From positions 1 to 34,607 of the forward strand of contig JAAVYD010000101.1 of NCBI GenBank assembly GCA_022790955.1: 34,607 bases of DNA, written 5' to 3'. The position numbers were made by a program, and so were the translations under genes. Below, piece after piece: positions 1-8,090 of this stretch. Under the pieces are notes generated by a model that saw only the letters and a program-made list of their open reading frames with translations, ran no database searches and had not been told where the DNA came from. Positions within the stretch are counted from its first letter, which is position 1. Every line of letters begins with the position of its first letter. The DNA comes from Bacillota bacterium. GTDB taxonomy: Bacteria; Bacillota; Clostridia; Peptostreptococcales; Anaerovoracaceae.

Positions 1-254
1 AATCATACTATTATCAATTAATTCTGTATATTGTATTAATTTTTTTCATGATACAATATATTGATATGTGGTATCTAATTTTTATTAGCACAACGCATAA
101 TAGTAAGAAATTAATATAGGCACAGATTTTGAAATCCTGTCGTTTTTATATAATAAAACTGATAATCAGAAAGTAATAAAAGTTACAAAAATTTTTTCAG
201 AACAGGCGACGATAATAAAAAATATCCGACTATAAATGTATAAGGCCTTATTGT
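1..254. other. AT-rich intergenic stretch, no gene seen
   Basis: I see no coding frame or RNA gene here. The only structure is a perfect 10-bp inverted repeat, TATATTGTAT (27-36) and ATACAATATA (51-60), separated by 14 bases. It could be an operator or a weak hairpin belonging to a gene left of the window. Confidence 0.5.
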
Positions 255-557
255 TATAGTCAGCGCACTCAAAAATCGGTAAAGTTCAGCGGGTAAACTG
301 CAGCGGGATGCGTTCGTCTTTGACGGGCAATCAGCCCACTTGCGTCCTTCACGTTCATTTTCTTAAAACACAGTAAAAGAATAAATACAAAGTGTGTTTT
401 TAGGATGTAAAGAAGTAAACGTACAAAAAGGGACAGGATAGCAAAGCATCAGGGATTAAAAACTCCGCGCAGGAGCGGAGTAAAGCGGACAATAGCGATA
501 TTGTCACACCGCATTTTTTCTCGCTTCCTTTTTAACGATTCTCAAGTGCAGCGACTA
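255..557. mobile_element. MITE-like element, copy 1 (long form)
   Basis: This element shares both ends with 33307-33466. The left end begins TATAGTCAGCGCACTC and continues AAAAATCGGTAAAGTTCAGC. The right end, read on the opposite strand, begins TAGTCGCTGCACTTGAGAAT and continues CGTTAAAAAGGAAGC. The two ends therefore form imperfect terminal inverted repeats of about 25 bp. About 150 bp in the middle (roughly 345-500) is absent from the other copy and includes a small hairpin (CTCCGC...GCGGAG, 463-480). No transposase frame is present, so the element is non-autonomous. It ends about 20 bp upstream of the sigma-factor start at 578 and so probably forms part of that gene's promoter or leader. 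Confidence 0.72.
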
Positions 558-577
558 ATTAAAGGAGCTTTAAAGCA

Positions 578-1135
578 ATGGAAGACAGTAAAATAATTGA
601 TCTGTATTTTGATCGGAATGAAGACGCTATATCGGAAACGTCGGTTAAGTACGGCGGACTGATAAAGTCGATAGCTTATAATATTTTAAAAAATACGGCG
701 GATAGCCGCGAATGTGAAAACGATACGTATTTTGCAGCGTGGAACAGGATTCCGCCAGATATACCAAGATGTCTGGCTGCGTTTTTGGGGCGCATTGCGC
801 GCAATATCGCTCTCGACAAGCACGATTATTATTCGGCTGCCAAGAGAAATCGGGACTTTGAAGTGGCTTTGTCTGAACTTGGAGAAATAATTTCAAAAGA
901 GCCAGATCCGCAGGCAAGCTGCGAAGCTGAGGAAACGGCAGGTATCATAAGTGATTTTCTGCGACAGAAAAGCTATACGAAAAGAGTGGTATTTATCAGG
1001 CGTTATTGGTACTGTGATTCGATAAGCAAAATTTCTTCCGATTTTGGTTTTTCCGAAAGTAAAGTTAAATCTATGCTTATGCGGCTCAGGAAGGAATTAA
1101 AAAAGTATTTGGAACAAAATGGAGTTTTTATATGA
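578..1135 (+). CDS. ECF-type RNA polymerase sigma factor
   Basis: This 185-residue protein has the size and layout of an extracytoplasmic-function sigma factor. An N-terminal sigma-70 region 2 (about 10-80) includes a stretch around FAAWNRIP that corresponds to the core- and -10-binding helices. A C-terminal region 4 helix-turn-helix follows (about 125-175, ISKISSDFGFSESKVKSML). It would bind core RNA polymerase and direct it to envelope-stress or surface-protein promoters. The start is ATG with AAAGGAG about 10 bases upstream. The next gene overlaps by 4 bases (ATGA), implying translational coupling to a membrane protein likely to be its anti-sigma factor. A repeat element ends just upstream. 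Region 2 diverges from classical SigW/SigV proteins, so the target promoter cannot be predicted. Confidence 0.9.
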   Translation: MEDSKIIDLYFDRNEDAISETSVKYGGLIKSIAYNILKNTADSRECENDTYFAAWNRIPPDIPRCLAAFLGRIARNIALDKHDYYSAAKRNRDFEVALSELGEIISKEPDPQASCEAEETAGIISDFLRQKSYTKRVVFIRRYWYCDSISKISSDFGFSESKVKSMLMRLRKELKKYLEQNGVFI

Positions 1136-1881
1136 ATGAGAGAGAATTATATGAAGCTGTTGGAAAAATAGCGGATGATTTAATAATGGAAGCGTGCAGT
1201 CCGGCGGTCAGGGTGAAGCGGATCAGGGCGTGGAAGATAGCCGCAGCGGCTGCGGTCATTGTGGTAATGCTGGGAGCATACGTATGGGCTGCGTCGGCGC
1301 TTATACGCGGAAACGTTTCAGTATCGAATGTAACTCCGGATTACGTAAGCGTACCGTCGCAAAAAAAGCTGCAGGACGATATAGGAATTGCGCCTAATAT
1401 TATCGAAAGATTTTCAAACGGGTATATTTTTAAAGATGGAAGTATAGCAGATAATAAAGATTTTGATGAAAATGGAAATGTCATAAATTCTTATAAAGGG
1501 CTGAGCTGTTATTATTATAATGGAAAAAACAAGATATCTATGCATGTGTTTCCTGCAGTATTGTCAAAAATATCGGAAAACATGGAAATAATAGATGTTT
1601 TTAACGGCAGTGAGATAAAGTATAAAGCGTATATGACTAAAGTAGTGCCTCATGATTACCAGCTTACGGAACAGGATAAAACGGATCAAGCGTCGGGCAA
1701 ATATATGTTTAGTTATGGAAGCAAGAATATAGAAATATTGCATGTGCAGTTTGTCAGATGGGAATACGACGGTATTGGTTATATGTTAATAGAAATGAAC
1801 AGTGATAATAAGATTGAAAAGGAGGAACTGGCGGATATGGCTGAGGAAATGATTTCATTTCAGTTGGGAGAGAAAAAATGA
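1132..1881 (+). CDS. Membrane protein, probable anti-sigma factor
   Basis: This 249-residue protein has a short basic cytoplasmic N-terminus, a single transmembrane helix at about residues 35-57 (IAAAAAVIVVMLGAYVWAAS) and a polar extracytoplasmic domain of about 190 residues. That is the topology of ECF anti-sigma factors. The C-terminal domain ends in an ELADMAEEMI-type helix resembling DUF4367/DUF4179 extracytoplasmic domains, but I cannot assign a family firmly. It overlaps the sigma gene by 4 bases and the next gene by 4 bases (ATGA both times), so the three genes are translated as a coupled operon. The inferred role is to hold the sigma factor at the membrane until an envelope signal is sensed. 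No classical zinc-binding HxxxCxxC motif is visible. Confidence 0.7.
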   Translation: MNERELYEAVGKIADDLIMEACSPAVRVKRIRAWKIAAAAAVIVVMLGAYVWAASALIRGNVSVSNVTPDYVSVPSQKKLQDDIGIAPNIIERFSNGYIFKDGSIADNKDFDENGNVINSYKGLSCYYYNGKNKISMHVFPAVLSKISENMEIIDVFNGSEIKYKAYMTKVVPHDYQLTEQDKTDQASGKYMFSYGSKNIEILHVQFVRWEYDGIGYMLIEMNSDNKIEKEELADMAEEMISFQLGEKK

Positions 1882-4800
1882 AAAGATTTACAAAACCAAT
1901 TTTATTTTTAGTGACGGCGCTTATGATTTTTAATATTTCGTTTTTCGTTTCTTATGGAAGCGATAATAATAAACACGGCTTTGAACTTATAAGCTCGCAG
2001 GAATCCGAAGAACTTGGATGTAAAGTCTATCAATTTAAACATATTAAAACCGGAGCGGAAGTTATATTCGCCGATAATAAATCTGACAGAAGGGAATTTT
2101 CGATAGGTTTTAAAACTCCGCCTAAGGACAGCAAAGGGGCGAATCATGTACTTGAGCATTCTCTTTTGTGCGGCAGTGAAAAGTATCCGGTGAACAATAT
2201 TATATCGTATATATCTAAAAGCGCTTACGTGGAATTGGTAAATGGTTTTACCGAAGGGGATATGACTTATTATTCTATAAAGTCGGCAAATCAAACTGAG
2301 TATTATAATTTGGTAGATGTTTATCTTAACGGCATTTTTCATCCGCTGCTTCTGAATGATAGGAATATTTTTTATCAGCAAGGCGTACGTCTTGAATATG
2401 ATAATGGAAAAGTTAAGTATAACGGAGTGGTTTATAATGAACAAAGAGGAAAAAATCTGGAAACCGCGCAAAATTCGCTGAATTTTGTTTCGGATAAATT
2501 GTATGCGCTCCTTTATGGAAATACATCGCCGGCTTTCAGCAGTGCAGGCAATGTTGAAGATGTGAAAAATCTCACGTACGATGATTTGATGAAGGTATAC
2601 AATACGTATTATATACCTTCAAACAGTATGACTTACATAGCGGGAAAACAGGATATTGATAAAACTCTTGCCGTGCTTGACAGCTTTTTTTCTGAATTTG
2701 AAAAGAAAAATGTTAATATTTCGTTTAATGATACCAAGCAGATTCCGGCGCAATCCGTAAATGAATATAATATTACGGAAAATACGAAAACGGTTGACAT
2801 AGGTTTTATGTCTTCGGGAGCTTTTCTGTTAGGAGATATAAAAGAAGAATTTGTTAGAGATATTATTTTTAATATTATATTTCAGAAAATGAGCGAGAAG
2901 AATGAGAAGATTTACAGCAATATGGGAAACACAGGAGGTATTTCAAATTCCGCAGTAGTGGTTTCCGAAATTCCTATAGATAAAAAAGATCAGATCATCG
3001 CCGAATATAACGATATATTGAAACAGCTTGAAACAAACGGTTTTAATAAAGTTGCGCTCGATAATGAGATAGAAAGTTATATAACAGAGAAGAAAAACAC
3101 GTATGTACATCCGCAGGAATATAATATATTTTACGGTTTAATATATCACGATGATCCGCTGTGCTATGTTGATCTGAAGGATACGGAAAATTATCTGAAG
3201 GAAAATAAAGAATATTTTAATGATATATTAAAGAAATATTTTACGCAGAATAAAAACAGCGTGATCGTTGTTTCGGGAAACGGAGGAGCCGATTCTCCTG
3301 AGCAGCCGGTAAATGTCGGAGCGGCTGAACTTGAGCAGATAAAACGGGATACGGAAGCGTTTAAAAAATGGGCGGATACGCCGAATGATCCTGCAGCTGT
3401 GGCAAAGATTCCCTTCCTTTCGCTGAATGAAACGGAAGATCTTCCGCAGAAGTCAGAGGCGAAGCTGGAAGAATTTGAAGGAATAAAATTTTACTACACG
3501 GAAAAGGATGAAGATACATACGCAAATCTGTATTTTCCGGTTTCTATTGGCAATGAAGATATGAATTACATGCCGATTATGTTGTCTTTTTTAGGATCTC
3601 AGGCTAAAAAAGCAGGATTTTCAAATGCATATTTCGGTGTGACTCCTATGAAAAGCAGCATGGATGGCGATAAAATAAAGCCGCAGATATTTATGGAGTT
3701 TGGCGGCGATAATGTCGCAGGCTCGTTAAAATCAGCTATTGAATTTTTGAAAAATGAAAATACATGGGATTTAAATGATTTAGATAATTACATAAAAGCC
3801 GAACCCAAAAGTATCCTAAAAGACGGATACGGAGATCCGTTTTATATTTCTTATGAACTTAAACAGTCGGCGCTTTCTGCTGCGGATTGTTTTTCTTTCT
3901 GCACCACAGGAGCTTTAGGAAACGGGAACGCTATCCCATATTATCATTTTATAAAAGAGCTGGATGCTGCGCAGGCGGGCTATATAGCTGAAAAAATTAA
4001 AACTATGTGCGGAAAACTTATTTTGAACAGTAAACCTGTTGCGGAATATGTAGGAAGTCAGGGATACGGAGAATTTAAAGAAGCGGCATTGGAGCTGTTT
4101 AGAAACGCGGAGCAGAATCAAAATACGGATATAAGGCTTCCGATAGGATATAATTCGGCGGCTATTATAACGGATAATGAAGATGCCAATCATTTTATGA
4201 TGACGGGATATTTCAGCGCCGGCGAATATTCTGAAAAACTTACAGTGCTTGCAAAAGTGCTGAATACGTATACGTCTTCTGTTTTAAGAGGAAAATACGG
4301 AGCTTATGGAACGAATGTAGATTTTACGCATAATAATATTTCATGTTCTGTATCCAATCTCGCAGATATAGATACAGCCGTGAATGTATGGAAAAGCATG
4401 GGAGATTATCTTAGGAATCTGGATATGACGCAGAAGGAGCTGGACGCCGTTATCGTGTCCGCTGTAAAGGATTTCGATAATTACGAATATACGGAGTCCG
4501 AATACGGAGCGAGAGCCGCGCTTACGGGAGTGACGGAGCGGCAGCTCAGAGAAAGACGTCAGGAGATAATGTCGGTCACAGTGGCTGATATAAAAAGCTA
4601 TGCCGATTTTATAGACAGGCTCACAGCGCAGAGCAGGATTTTCGCCGTGCTCGGAAAGCAGGCGGCGGATAAAGCGCAGTTCCGGTTTGCTTATTATGCG
4701 GATGCAAAAACGCTGGATATTTCAGCGAGATTCAAAAAAGATCCGGGAGCTTACATGAAAGGACGGAGCGAAAGTCTGTTTGCACCGGATGAAGGTGTTA

Positions 4801-5288
4801 CGAGAGCCGAAATCGCATCGTTGATCTCGCGTCTTATGGCGGATGAGCGCAGGGCGCAGCTTGGAAATATATTCAGCGATGTAAATGAAGGCGCGTGGTA
4901 TTATAATGATGTTTTAGCTGTGTACGAGAAAAATATCATGACGGGCATCGGTAGCACGTTTGAGCCGGATAAGCGTATAACCAGAGCGGAGCTTGCGGCT
5001 GTTTTATCTAAATTTATTTTCAGGGGCGAAAGTAAACTTGCTATGGATTACAGTGACATGTCTTTGGGGGACTGGTTTTACGAGCCGATGGCGGAGATGA
5101 TAAACGCAGGTTATTTCAGGGGGTATGAGGACGGCACTATCCGTCCGGATAACGAGGTGAGCCGGGCGGAACTTACTGCGGTGATGAATCGTATGTTAGG
5201 CATTTCTGCAGGAAGCGGTGGCAGGGATTTCAGCGACGTCAGTGAAGAACACTGGGCTTATGGAGATATCATGGCAGCCGTTAGTTGA
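1878..5288 (+). CDS. Secreted M16C-type zinc peptidase with SLH repeats
   Basis: This 1136-residue protein has an N-terminal signal peptide (MKRFTKPILFLVTALMIF). The M16 inverted zinc motif HVLEH lies at residues 90-94, and the likely third ligand is E188 in VVYNEQRG. The body (about 35-960) follows the four-domain insulinase/PreP (M16C) plan. Three S-layer homology repeats follow from about residue 975 (TRAEIASLI, TRAELAAVL and SRAELTAVM are the signatures), which anchor proteins to secondary cell-wall polymer. It is therefore expected to degrade peptides at the cell surface. It overlaps the anti-sigma gene by 4 bases. The third SLH repeat stops at HWAYGDIMAAVS without the usual short tail, so the end may be slightly trimmed. 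The fusion of M16C with SLH in an ECF operon is unusual. Confidence 0.88.
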   Translation: MKRFTKPILFLVTALMIFNISFFVSYGSDNNKHGFELISSQESEELGCKVYQFKHIKTGAEVIFADNKSDRREFSIGFKTPPKDSKGANHVLEHSLLCGSEKYPVNNIISYISKSAYVELVNGFTEGDMTYYSIKSANQTEYYNLVDVYLNGIFHPLLLNDRNIFYQQGVRLEYDNGKVKYNGVVYNEQRGKNLETAQNSLNFVSDKLYALLYGNTSPAFSSAGNVEDVKNLTYDDLMKVYNTYYIPSNSMTYIAGKQDIDKTLAVLDSFFSEFEKKNVNISFNDTKQIPAQSVNEYNITENTKTVDIGFMSSGAFLLGDIKEEFVRDIIFNIIFQKMSEKNEKIYSNMGNTGGISNSAVVVSEIPIDKKDQIIAEYNDILKQLETNGFNKVALDNEIESYITEKKNTYVHPQEYNIFYGLIYHDDPLCYVDLKDTENYLKENKEYFNDILKKYFTQNKNSVIVVSGNGGADSPEQPVNVGAAELEQIKRDTEAFKKWADTPNDPAAVAKIPFLSLNETEDLPQKSEAKLEEFEGIKFYYTEKDEDTYANLYFPVSIGNEDMNYMPIMLSFLGSQAKKAGFSNAYFGVTPMKSSMDGDKIKPQIFMEFGGDNVAGSLKSAIEFLKNENTWDLNDLDNYIKAEPKSILKDGYGDPFYISYELKQSALSAADCFSFCTTGALGNGNAIPYYHFIKELDAAQAGYIAEKIKTMCGKLILNSKPVAEYVGSQGYGEFKEAALELFRNAEQNQNTDIRLPIGYNSAAIITDNEDANHFMMTGYFSAGEYSEKLTVLAKVLNTYTSSVLRGKYGAYGTNVDFTHNNISCSVSNLADIDTAVNVWKSMGDYLRNLDMTQKELDAVIVSAVKDFDNYEYTESEYGARAALTGVTERQLRERRQEIMSVTVADIKSYADFIDRLTAQSRIFAVLGKQAADKAQFRFAYYADAKTLDISARFKKDPGAYMKGRSESLFAPDEGVTRAEIASLISRLMADERRAQLGNIFSDVNEGAWYYNDVLAVYEKNIMTGIGSTFEPDKRITRAELAAVLSKFIFRGESKLAMDYSDMSLGDWFYEPMAEMINAGYFRGYEDGTIRPDNEVSRAELTAVMNRMLGISAGSGGRDFSDVSEEHWAYGDIMAAVS

Positions 5289-5433
5289 AATAAAACATGA
5301 ATTGAATTATGTAATAAGAAAATTTATAATATTAATGATATATCTGTTTGTAAAATGATAAGACAGGAGATACCATTAATATAAATTATATATGATTTAC
5401 AAAGTCATATATAAACGGGATAAGAGTATTAAT

Positions 5434-5478
5434 AAAAAGTCTGCTGTATAGGATATTTCCTGAAACGGCAGGCTTTTT
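5434..5478 (+). terminator. Intrinsic terminator after the peptidase operon
   Basis: AAAAAGTCTGCTG (5434-5446) pairs with CGGCAGGCTTTTT (5466-5478), allowing G-U pairs, and ends in a T-run on the plus strand. The A-run on the other side would also let it act on the minus strand. Confidence 0.75.
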
Positions 5479-5515
5479 ATTAATATATGCAATATTTTTT
5501 ATGTTTTTATAATTT

Positions 5516-5555
5516 AAAAAGCTGCCAATGATGTTAATTTCATAAGCAGCTTTTA
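5516..5555 (-). terminator. Intrinsic terminator of the oxidoreductase gene
   Basis: AAAAAGCTGC (5516-5525) and GCAGCTTTTA (5546-5555) form the stem. Read on the minus strand it ends in a T-run, about 95 bp past the stop codon at 5649. It is nearly symmetric, so it may also back up the plus-strand terminator at 5434. Confidence 0.75.
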
Positions 5556-5648
5556 GTATTTTATAAAATTTGCAGCATTGCCAAATGGCGCTCGCATCTT
5601 TAATAAGCGTTTTTTTCGTTTAAGTTGTGATCTTTGAAGAAACTGTTT

Positions 5649-7511
5649 TTATTTCATAGGTATCTGCTCCATTTTGTATACGAGATCTTCATCACACTGG
5701 GTTATACCGCAGCCGAAGTGGTCGCAGCGCAGGCATCTGCCTGTTTCCTGCATAGCTTCTTCATATGTCATTTTCAGTTCTACATGGTTAAAGTCGTTCT
5801 TTCGTTCGCTGGCAGGTCTTTCCATTATATTTACGCGACCCGTAGGCGTAGGATCGTTCAGCTCAGCGAGCGGCGCGGAGGCTTCGCATGTGAGCTTGTG
5901 ATTAAAGCCCAGATAGTCGTCTATATTATAAGCGGCTGTTTTTCCGGCAGCTATTGCTCTTATAGCGGTAGCGGGACCCGTAGCGCAGTCGCCGCCAACA
6001 AATACGCCCGGTATGCTTTCGATGGAGCAGTCAAGACCTGCAGCAAATACGCCGCGGTTAGCAGGAATTCCGAATTCCTCAAAAGGCGCGCTTTCTATAT
6101 CCTGACCCACAGCGATCATAACTACGTCGCAATCTATCCTTACGGGATCTACTCCAGCGTCTTTAGGAGCAGGGCGTCCGCCTTTGTATGTACTTATCAT
6201 CTGCGGTTGAGTTATAAGCGCTTCGCATTTTCCGTCGGTATTTTTTATGATTTCCTTAGGAGCCTGGAGCGTGAGTATCTCGATGCCTTCCATTATAGCT
6301 GCTTCGATTTCGGCAGCTAAAGCCGTCATATCCTCCTGACGGCGTCGGTATACAATCTTTACGTTTCCGCCGCATCTTACAGCGCTTCTCGCGCAGTCCA
6401 TAGCAACGTTTCCGCCGCCTATAACGACGACGGTTTTACCTGTATAATCAGGAATATTGCCGTGACCGATTTCGTCGAGAATATCTACGGCAGAAACAAC
6501 GCCTGCCGCGTCGTTGCCATCCATTTTAAGAGTTTTGCCCTTCTGAGCGCCGATAGCTATGAACATAGCGTCGTATTCGTCGTTAATAGTTTTTATATCA
6601 ATATCTTTTCCGATCTTTGTATTATATTTAACTTCTATATTTCCTGTGGAAAGTATAGCCCTGATATCTTCGTCGAGATTTTCTTTTGGAAATCTGTAAT
6701 TCGGGATTCCGTATCTCAGCATACCGCCCAAAGCGTCGTGAGCTTCAAATATAACGGCTTTATGCCCCATAAGGGAGAGGAAATAAGCTGCTGTAAGACC
6801 TGCAGGACCGCCGCCGATAACGGCGATTTTTTTTCCCGTGGACTTGCAGGAAGCAGGAACAGCCACTTTATCCGCAGAAATCTGATCCACGGCGTATTTT
6901 TTTATGCCTCTGATATTAAGAGGAGCGTCTATATTGGTTCTGCGGCAGCGTTCCTCACACGGATGTTCGCATATCATAGCGCAGGCTGTAGGCAGCGGAT
7001 TGTCCTTGCGTATAAGATTAATGGCATCCGCATTCTGACCGTGTTTTACTAATGCCAGATATCCCGGAATATTAACATGAGCGGGGCATAGCTGAACGCA
7101 TGGTATTTTATGACCGATTTCAGGCAGACAGCAGCCGTTTTCTATATGACATCTGTAATCCTCAGAAAATGTGTCGAGACTTTTAAGTATGTCGGATGCG
7201 GCGTCGTAACCGATGGCGCAGTCGGCAGTGTTTGCGATAACCTGAGCCAGAGCCTTTAATGAATCCAGAGTTGTCTTGTCGCCCTGACCTTTAAGAATTT
7301 TTAAGAGTATTTTTTCCAGTTCCGGAAGTCCGTCGCGGCATGGAACGCATTTACCGCAGCTCTGATGCCTGGCGGTTTGGAGCAGGGAAAGCTGAACGGA
7401 AACAGGGCAGACTCCCGGCGGAGTAGCCTGAATCTTTCGTATGAATTTTTCTATAAGATCGTGTAATTTTGAATCGCTGTTGTCTGTTGGTGTAAGAAAG
7501 ATTTTACTCAT
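5649..7511 (-). CDS. NAD(P)H-dependent FAD/Fe-S oxidoreductase, NuoF-tail/GltD-like fusion
   Basis: This 620-residue cytoplasmic flavoprotein starts with the 4Fe-4S domain normally found at the end of NuoF/HydB-type subunits (about 25-115, SCGKCVPCRDG). A glutamate-synthase small-subunit-like Fe-S domain follows (about 130-210, CVQLCPAHVNIPGYLALV, then CAMICEHPCEERC). The FAD Rossmann motif is IAVIGGGPAGLTAAYFLS and the second nucleotide-binding motif is VVVIGGGNVAMDCARSA. The FAD-closing motif is GVFVGGDCATGPATAIRAI. A C-terminal cysteine cluster (CLRCDHFGCGITQC) could bind another cluster or zinc. Such proteins pass electrons between NAD(P)H and ferredoxin, or to hydrogenase or formate-dehydrogenase modules. 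No partner subunit is nearby, so the acceptor is unknown. The start is ATG with GGAGG 5 bases upstream, and a terminator follows. Confidence 0.87.
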   Translation of the reverse strand: MSKIFLTPTDNSDSKLHDLIEKFIRKIQATPPGVCPVSVQLSLLQTARHQSCGKCVPCRDGLPELEKILLKILKGQGDKTTLDSLKALAQVIANTADCAIGYDAASDILKSLDTFSEDYRCHIENGCCLPEIGHKIPCVQLCPAHVNIPGYLALVKHGQNADAINLIRKDNPLPTACAMICEHPCEERCRRTNIDAPLNIRGIKKYAVDQISADKVAVPASCKSTGKKIAVIGGGPAGLTAAYFLSLMGHKAVIFEAHDALGGMLRYGIPNYRFPKENLDEDIRAILSTGNIEVKYNTKIGKDIDIKTINDEYDAMFIAIGAQKGKTLKMDGNDAAGVVSAVDILDEIGHGNIPDYTGKTVVVIGGGNVAMDCARSAVRCGGNVKIVYRRRQEDMTALAAEIEAAIMEGIEILTLQAPKEIIKNTDGKCEALITQPQMISTYKGGRPAPKDAGVDPVRIDCDVVMIAVGQDIESAPFEEFGIPANRGVFAAGLDCSIESIPGVFVGGDCATGPATAIRAIAAGKTAAYNIDDYLGFNHKLTCEASAPLAELNDPTPTGRVNIMERPASERKNDFNHVELKMTYEEAMQETGRCLRCDHFGCGITQCDEDLVYKMEQIPMK

Positions 7512-7613
7512 TTTAACCTCCGAATCTGTAAATCGGTAATCATTTATTGCTTTTTATTTTATAATACATGCTGAATGTTTTTAATGTTTATAATAACATA
7601 ATAAAGAAGCGTT

Positions 7614-7645
7614 GATGTGCATTTTGCACATCGGTGTGGTATAAT
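7614..7645 (+). promoter_or_regulatory. Perfect palindrome next to a -10 box (possible operator)
   Basis: GATGTGCA (7614-7621) and TGCACATC (7625-7632) form a perfect 8-bp inverted repeat with a 3-base centre. It is followed by a consensus TATAAT at 7640-7645. No good -35 lies 16-18 bases upstream, which suits an activator- or repressor-controlled promoter. It points towards the antitoxin RNA region and away from the oxidoreductase gene. No open frame of note follows before 7780. Confidence 0.45.
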
Positions 7646-7780
7646 GATTAAAAACAGAAGATTATATGGACAGGATTAAATGATTTCAAAATTTCATTTA
7701 AGTCTTTTATATTGAAAGCGAAAGCAGAGGAATAGCAGGCGCGTTATAACGATTTTTTGTTGGAATAATTTTAGATAAAA

Positions 7781-7809
7781 TTGACGCAAAAGCAAACTAA
7801 TGATATCAT
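7781..7809 (+). promoter_or_regulatory. Promoter of the antisense antitoxin RNA
   Basis: TTGACG (7781-7786), a 17-base spacer and TATCAT (7804-7809) make a good vegetative promoter reading right. Its start point, near 7816, lies just before the sequence complementary to the 3' part of the holin-like toxin transcript. Confidence 0.65.
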
Positions 7810-7815
7810 AACAAT

Positions 7816-7905
7816 ATAAAAAGGTACTGCCGGCAGACGGTTAGTCCGATATATTAGTTGTTAAAAGTAACCGCTAAAAGTTTGCAGACTTGGCGGTTAT
7901 TTTTG
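7816..7905 (+). ncRNA. Antisense RNA, type I antitoxin (RatA-like role)
   Basis: This RNA of about 90 bases is inferred from the promoter at 7781-7809 and a plus-strand terminator. The terminator is AACCGC (7869-7874) paired with GCGGTT (7893-7898), helped by AAGT/ACTT inside the stem and followed by TATTTTTG. The RNA is fully complementary to the 3' end of the toxin mRNA, including its stop codon (7897-7899). This matches the known txpA/RatA arrangement of convergent, 3'-overlapping genes. It contains a first hairpin at 7823-7847. The exact ends are inferred. Confidence 0.65.
7823..7847 (-). terminator. Terminator of the toxin mRNA
   Basis: A hairpin with a CTGCCGGCAG core pairs GGTACTGCCG with CGGTTAGTCC (two bulges). 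Read on the minus strand it is followed by CTTTTTATA. It would end the toxin transcript near 7816. The AACCGC/GCGGTT hairpin at 7869-7898 sits between it and the stop codon. Confidence 0.6.
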
Positions 7906-7992
7906 TATCTTGTTATTCTTACCCATCGAATATCCAAGACTAAAGCATGTTAAGCATAAACTTATGACAGTCATCAGGCTTTCGATAGCCAT
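7897..7992 (-). CDS. Small holin-like type I toxin (TxpA/BsrG-type)
   Basis: This 31-residue frame runs from ATG at 7992 to TAA at 7897. It has a short N-terminus (MAIESLMTV), one hydrophobic helix (about 6-22, ISLCLTCFSLGYS) and a basic tail (KNNKIQK). That is the plan of the 'putative holin-like toxin' family (Hol_Tox) and of Bacillus TxpA/BsrG-type membrane toxins. AGAGG lies 12 bases upstream of the ATG. Within the leader, ACCTC (minus strand, 8037-8033) is exactly complementary to the ribosome-binding GAGGT (8008-8004), so the site could be sequestered as in other type I toxins. The convergent antisense RNA overlapping the stop codon completes the locus. It is easily missed because of its size. 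Confidence 0.78.
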   Translation of the reverse strand: MAIESLMTVISLCLTCFSLGYSMGKNNKIQK

Positions 7993-8090
7993 AATAATCA
8001 AATACCTCTTTTATAAGATTTCTATGTGATCTGAGGTCACAGTCCTTTAGAATAAGACGAACTGCACCGTTATTGCAGTATTATATTAGA

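Larger units (their letters stand above)
5289..5648. other. Convergent intergenic region, terminators only
   Basis: This gap lies between two convergent genes. It holds two bidirectional intrinsic terminators, listed separately. I see no coding frame or RNA gene in the remaining AT-rich sequence. Confidence 0.6.

Noticed and set aside
5634..7052. Plus-strand frames of 228 and 196 residues opposite the oxidoreductase
   Set aside because: They are antisense to a gene with clear FAD, NAD(P)H and Fe-S motifs, have unusual composition and lack ribosome sites.
7816..7905. Riboswitch or SRP-type RNA between the oxidoreductase and DUF6985-like genes
   Set aside because: The two strong hairpins fit better as terminators of convergent toxin and antitoxin transcripts, given the toxin frame and both promoters.
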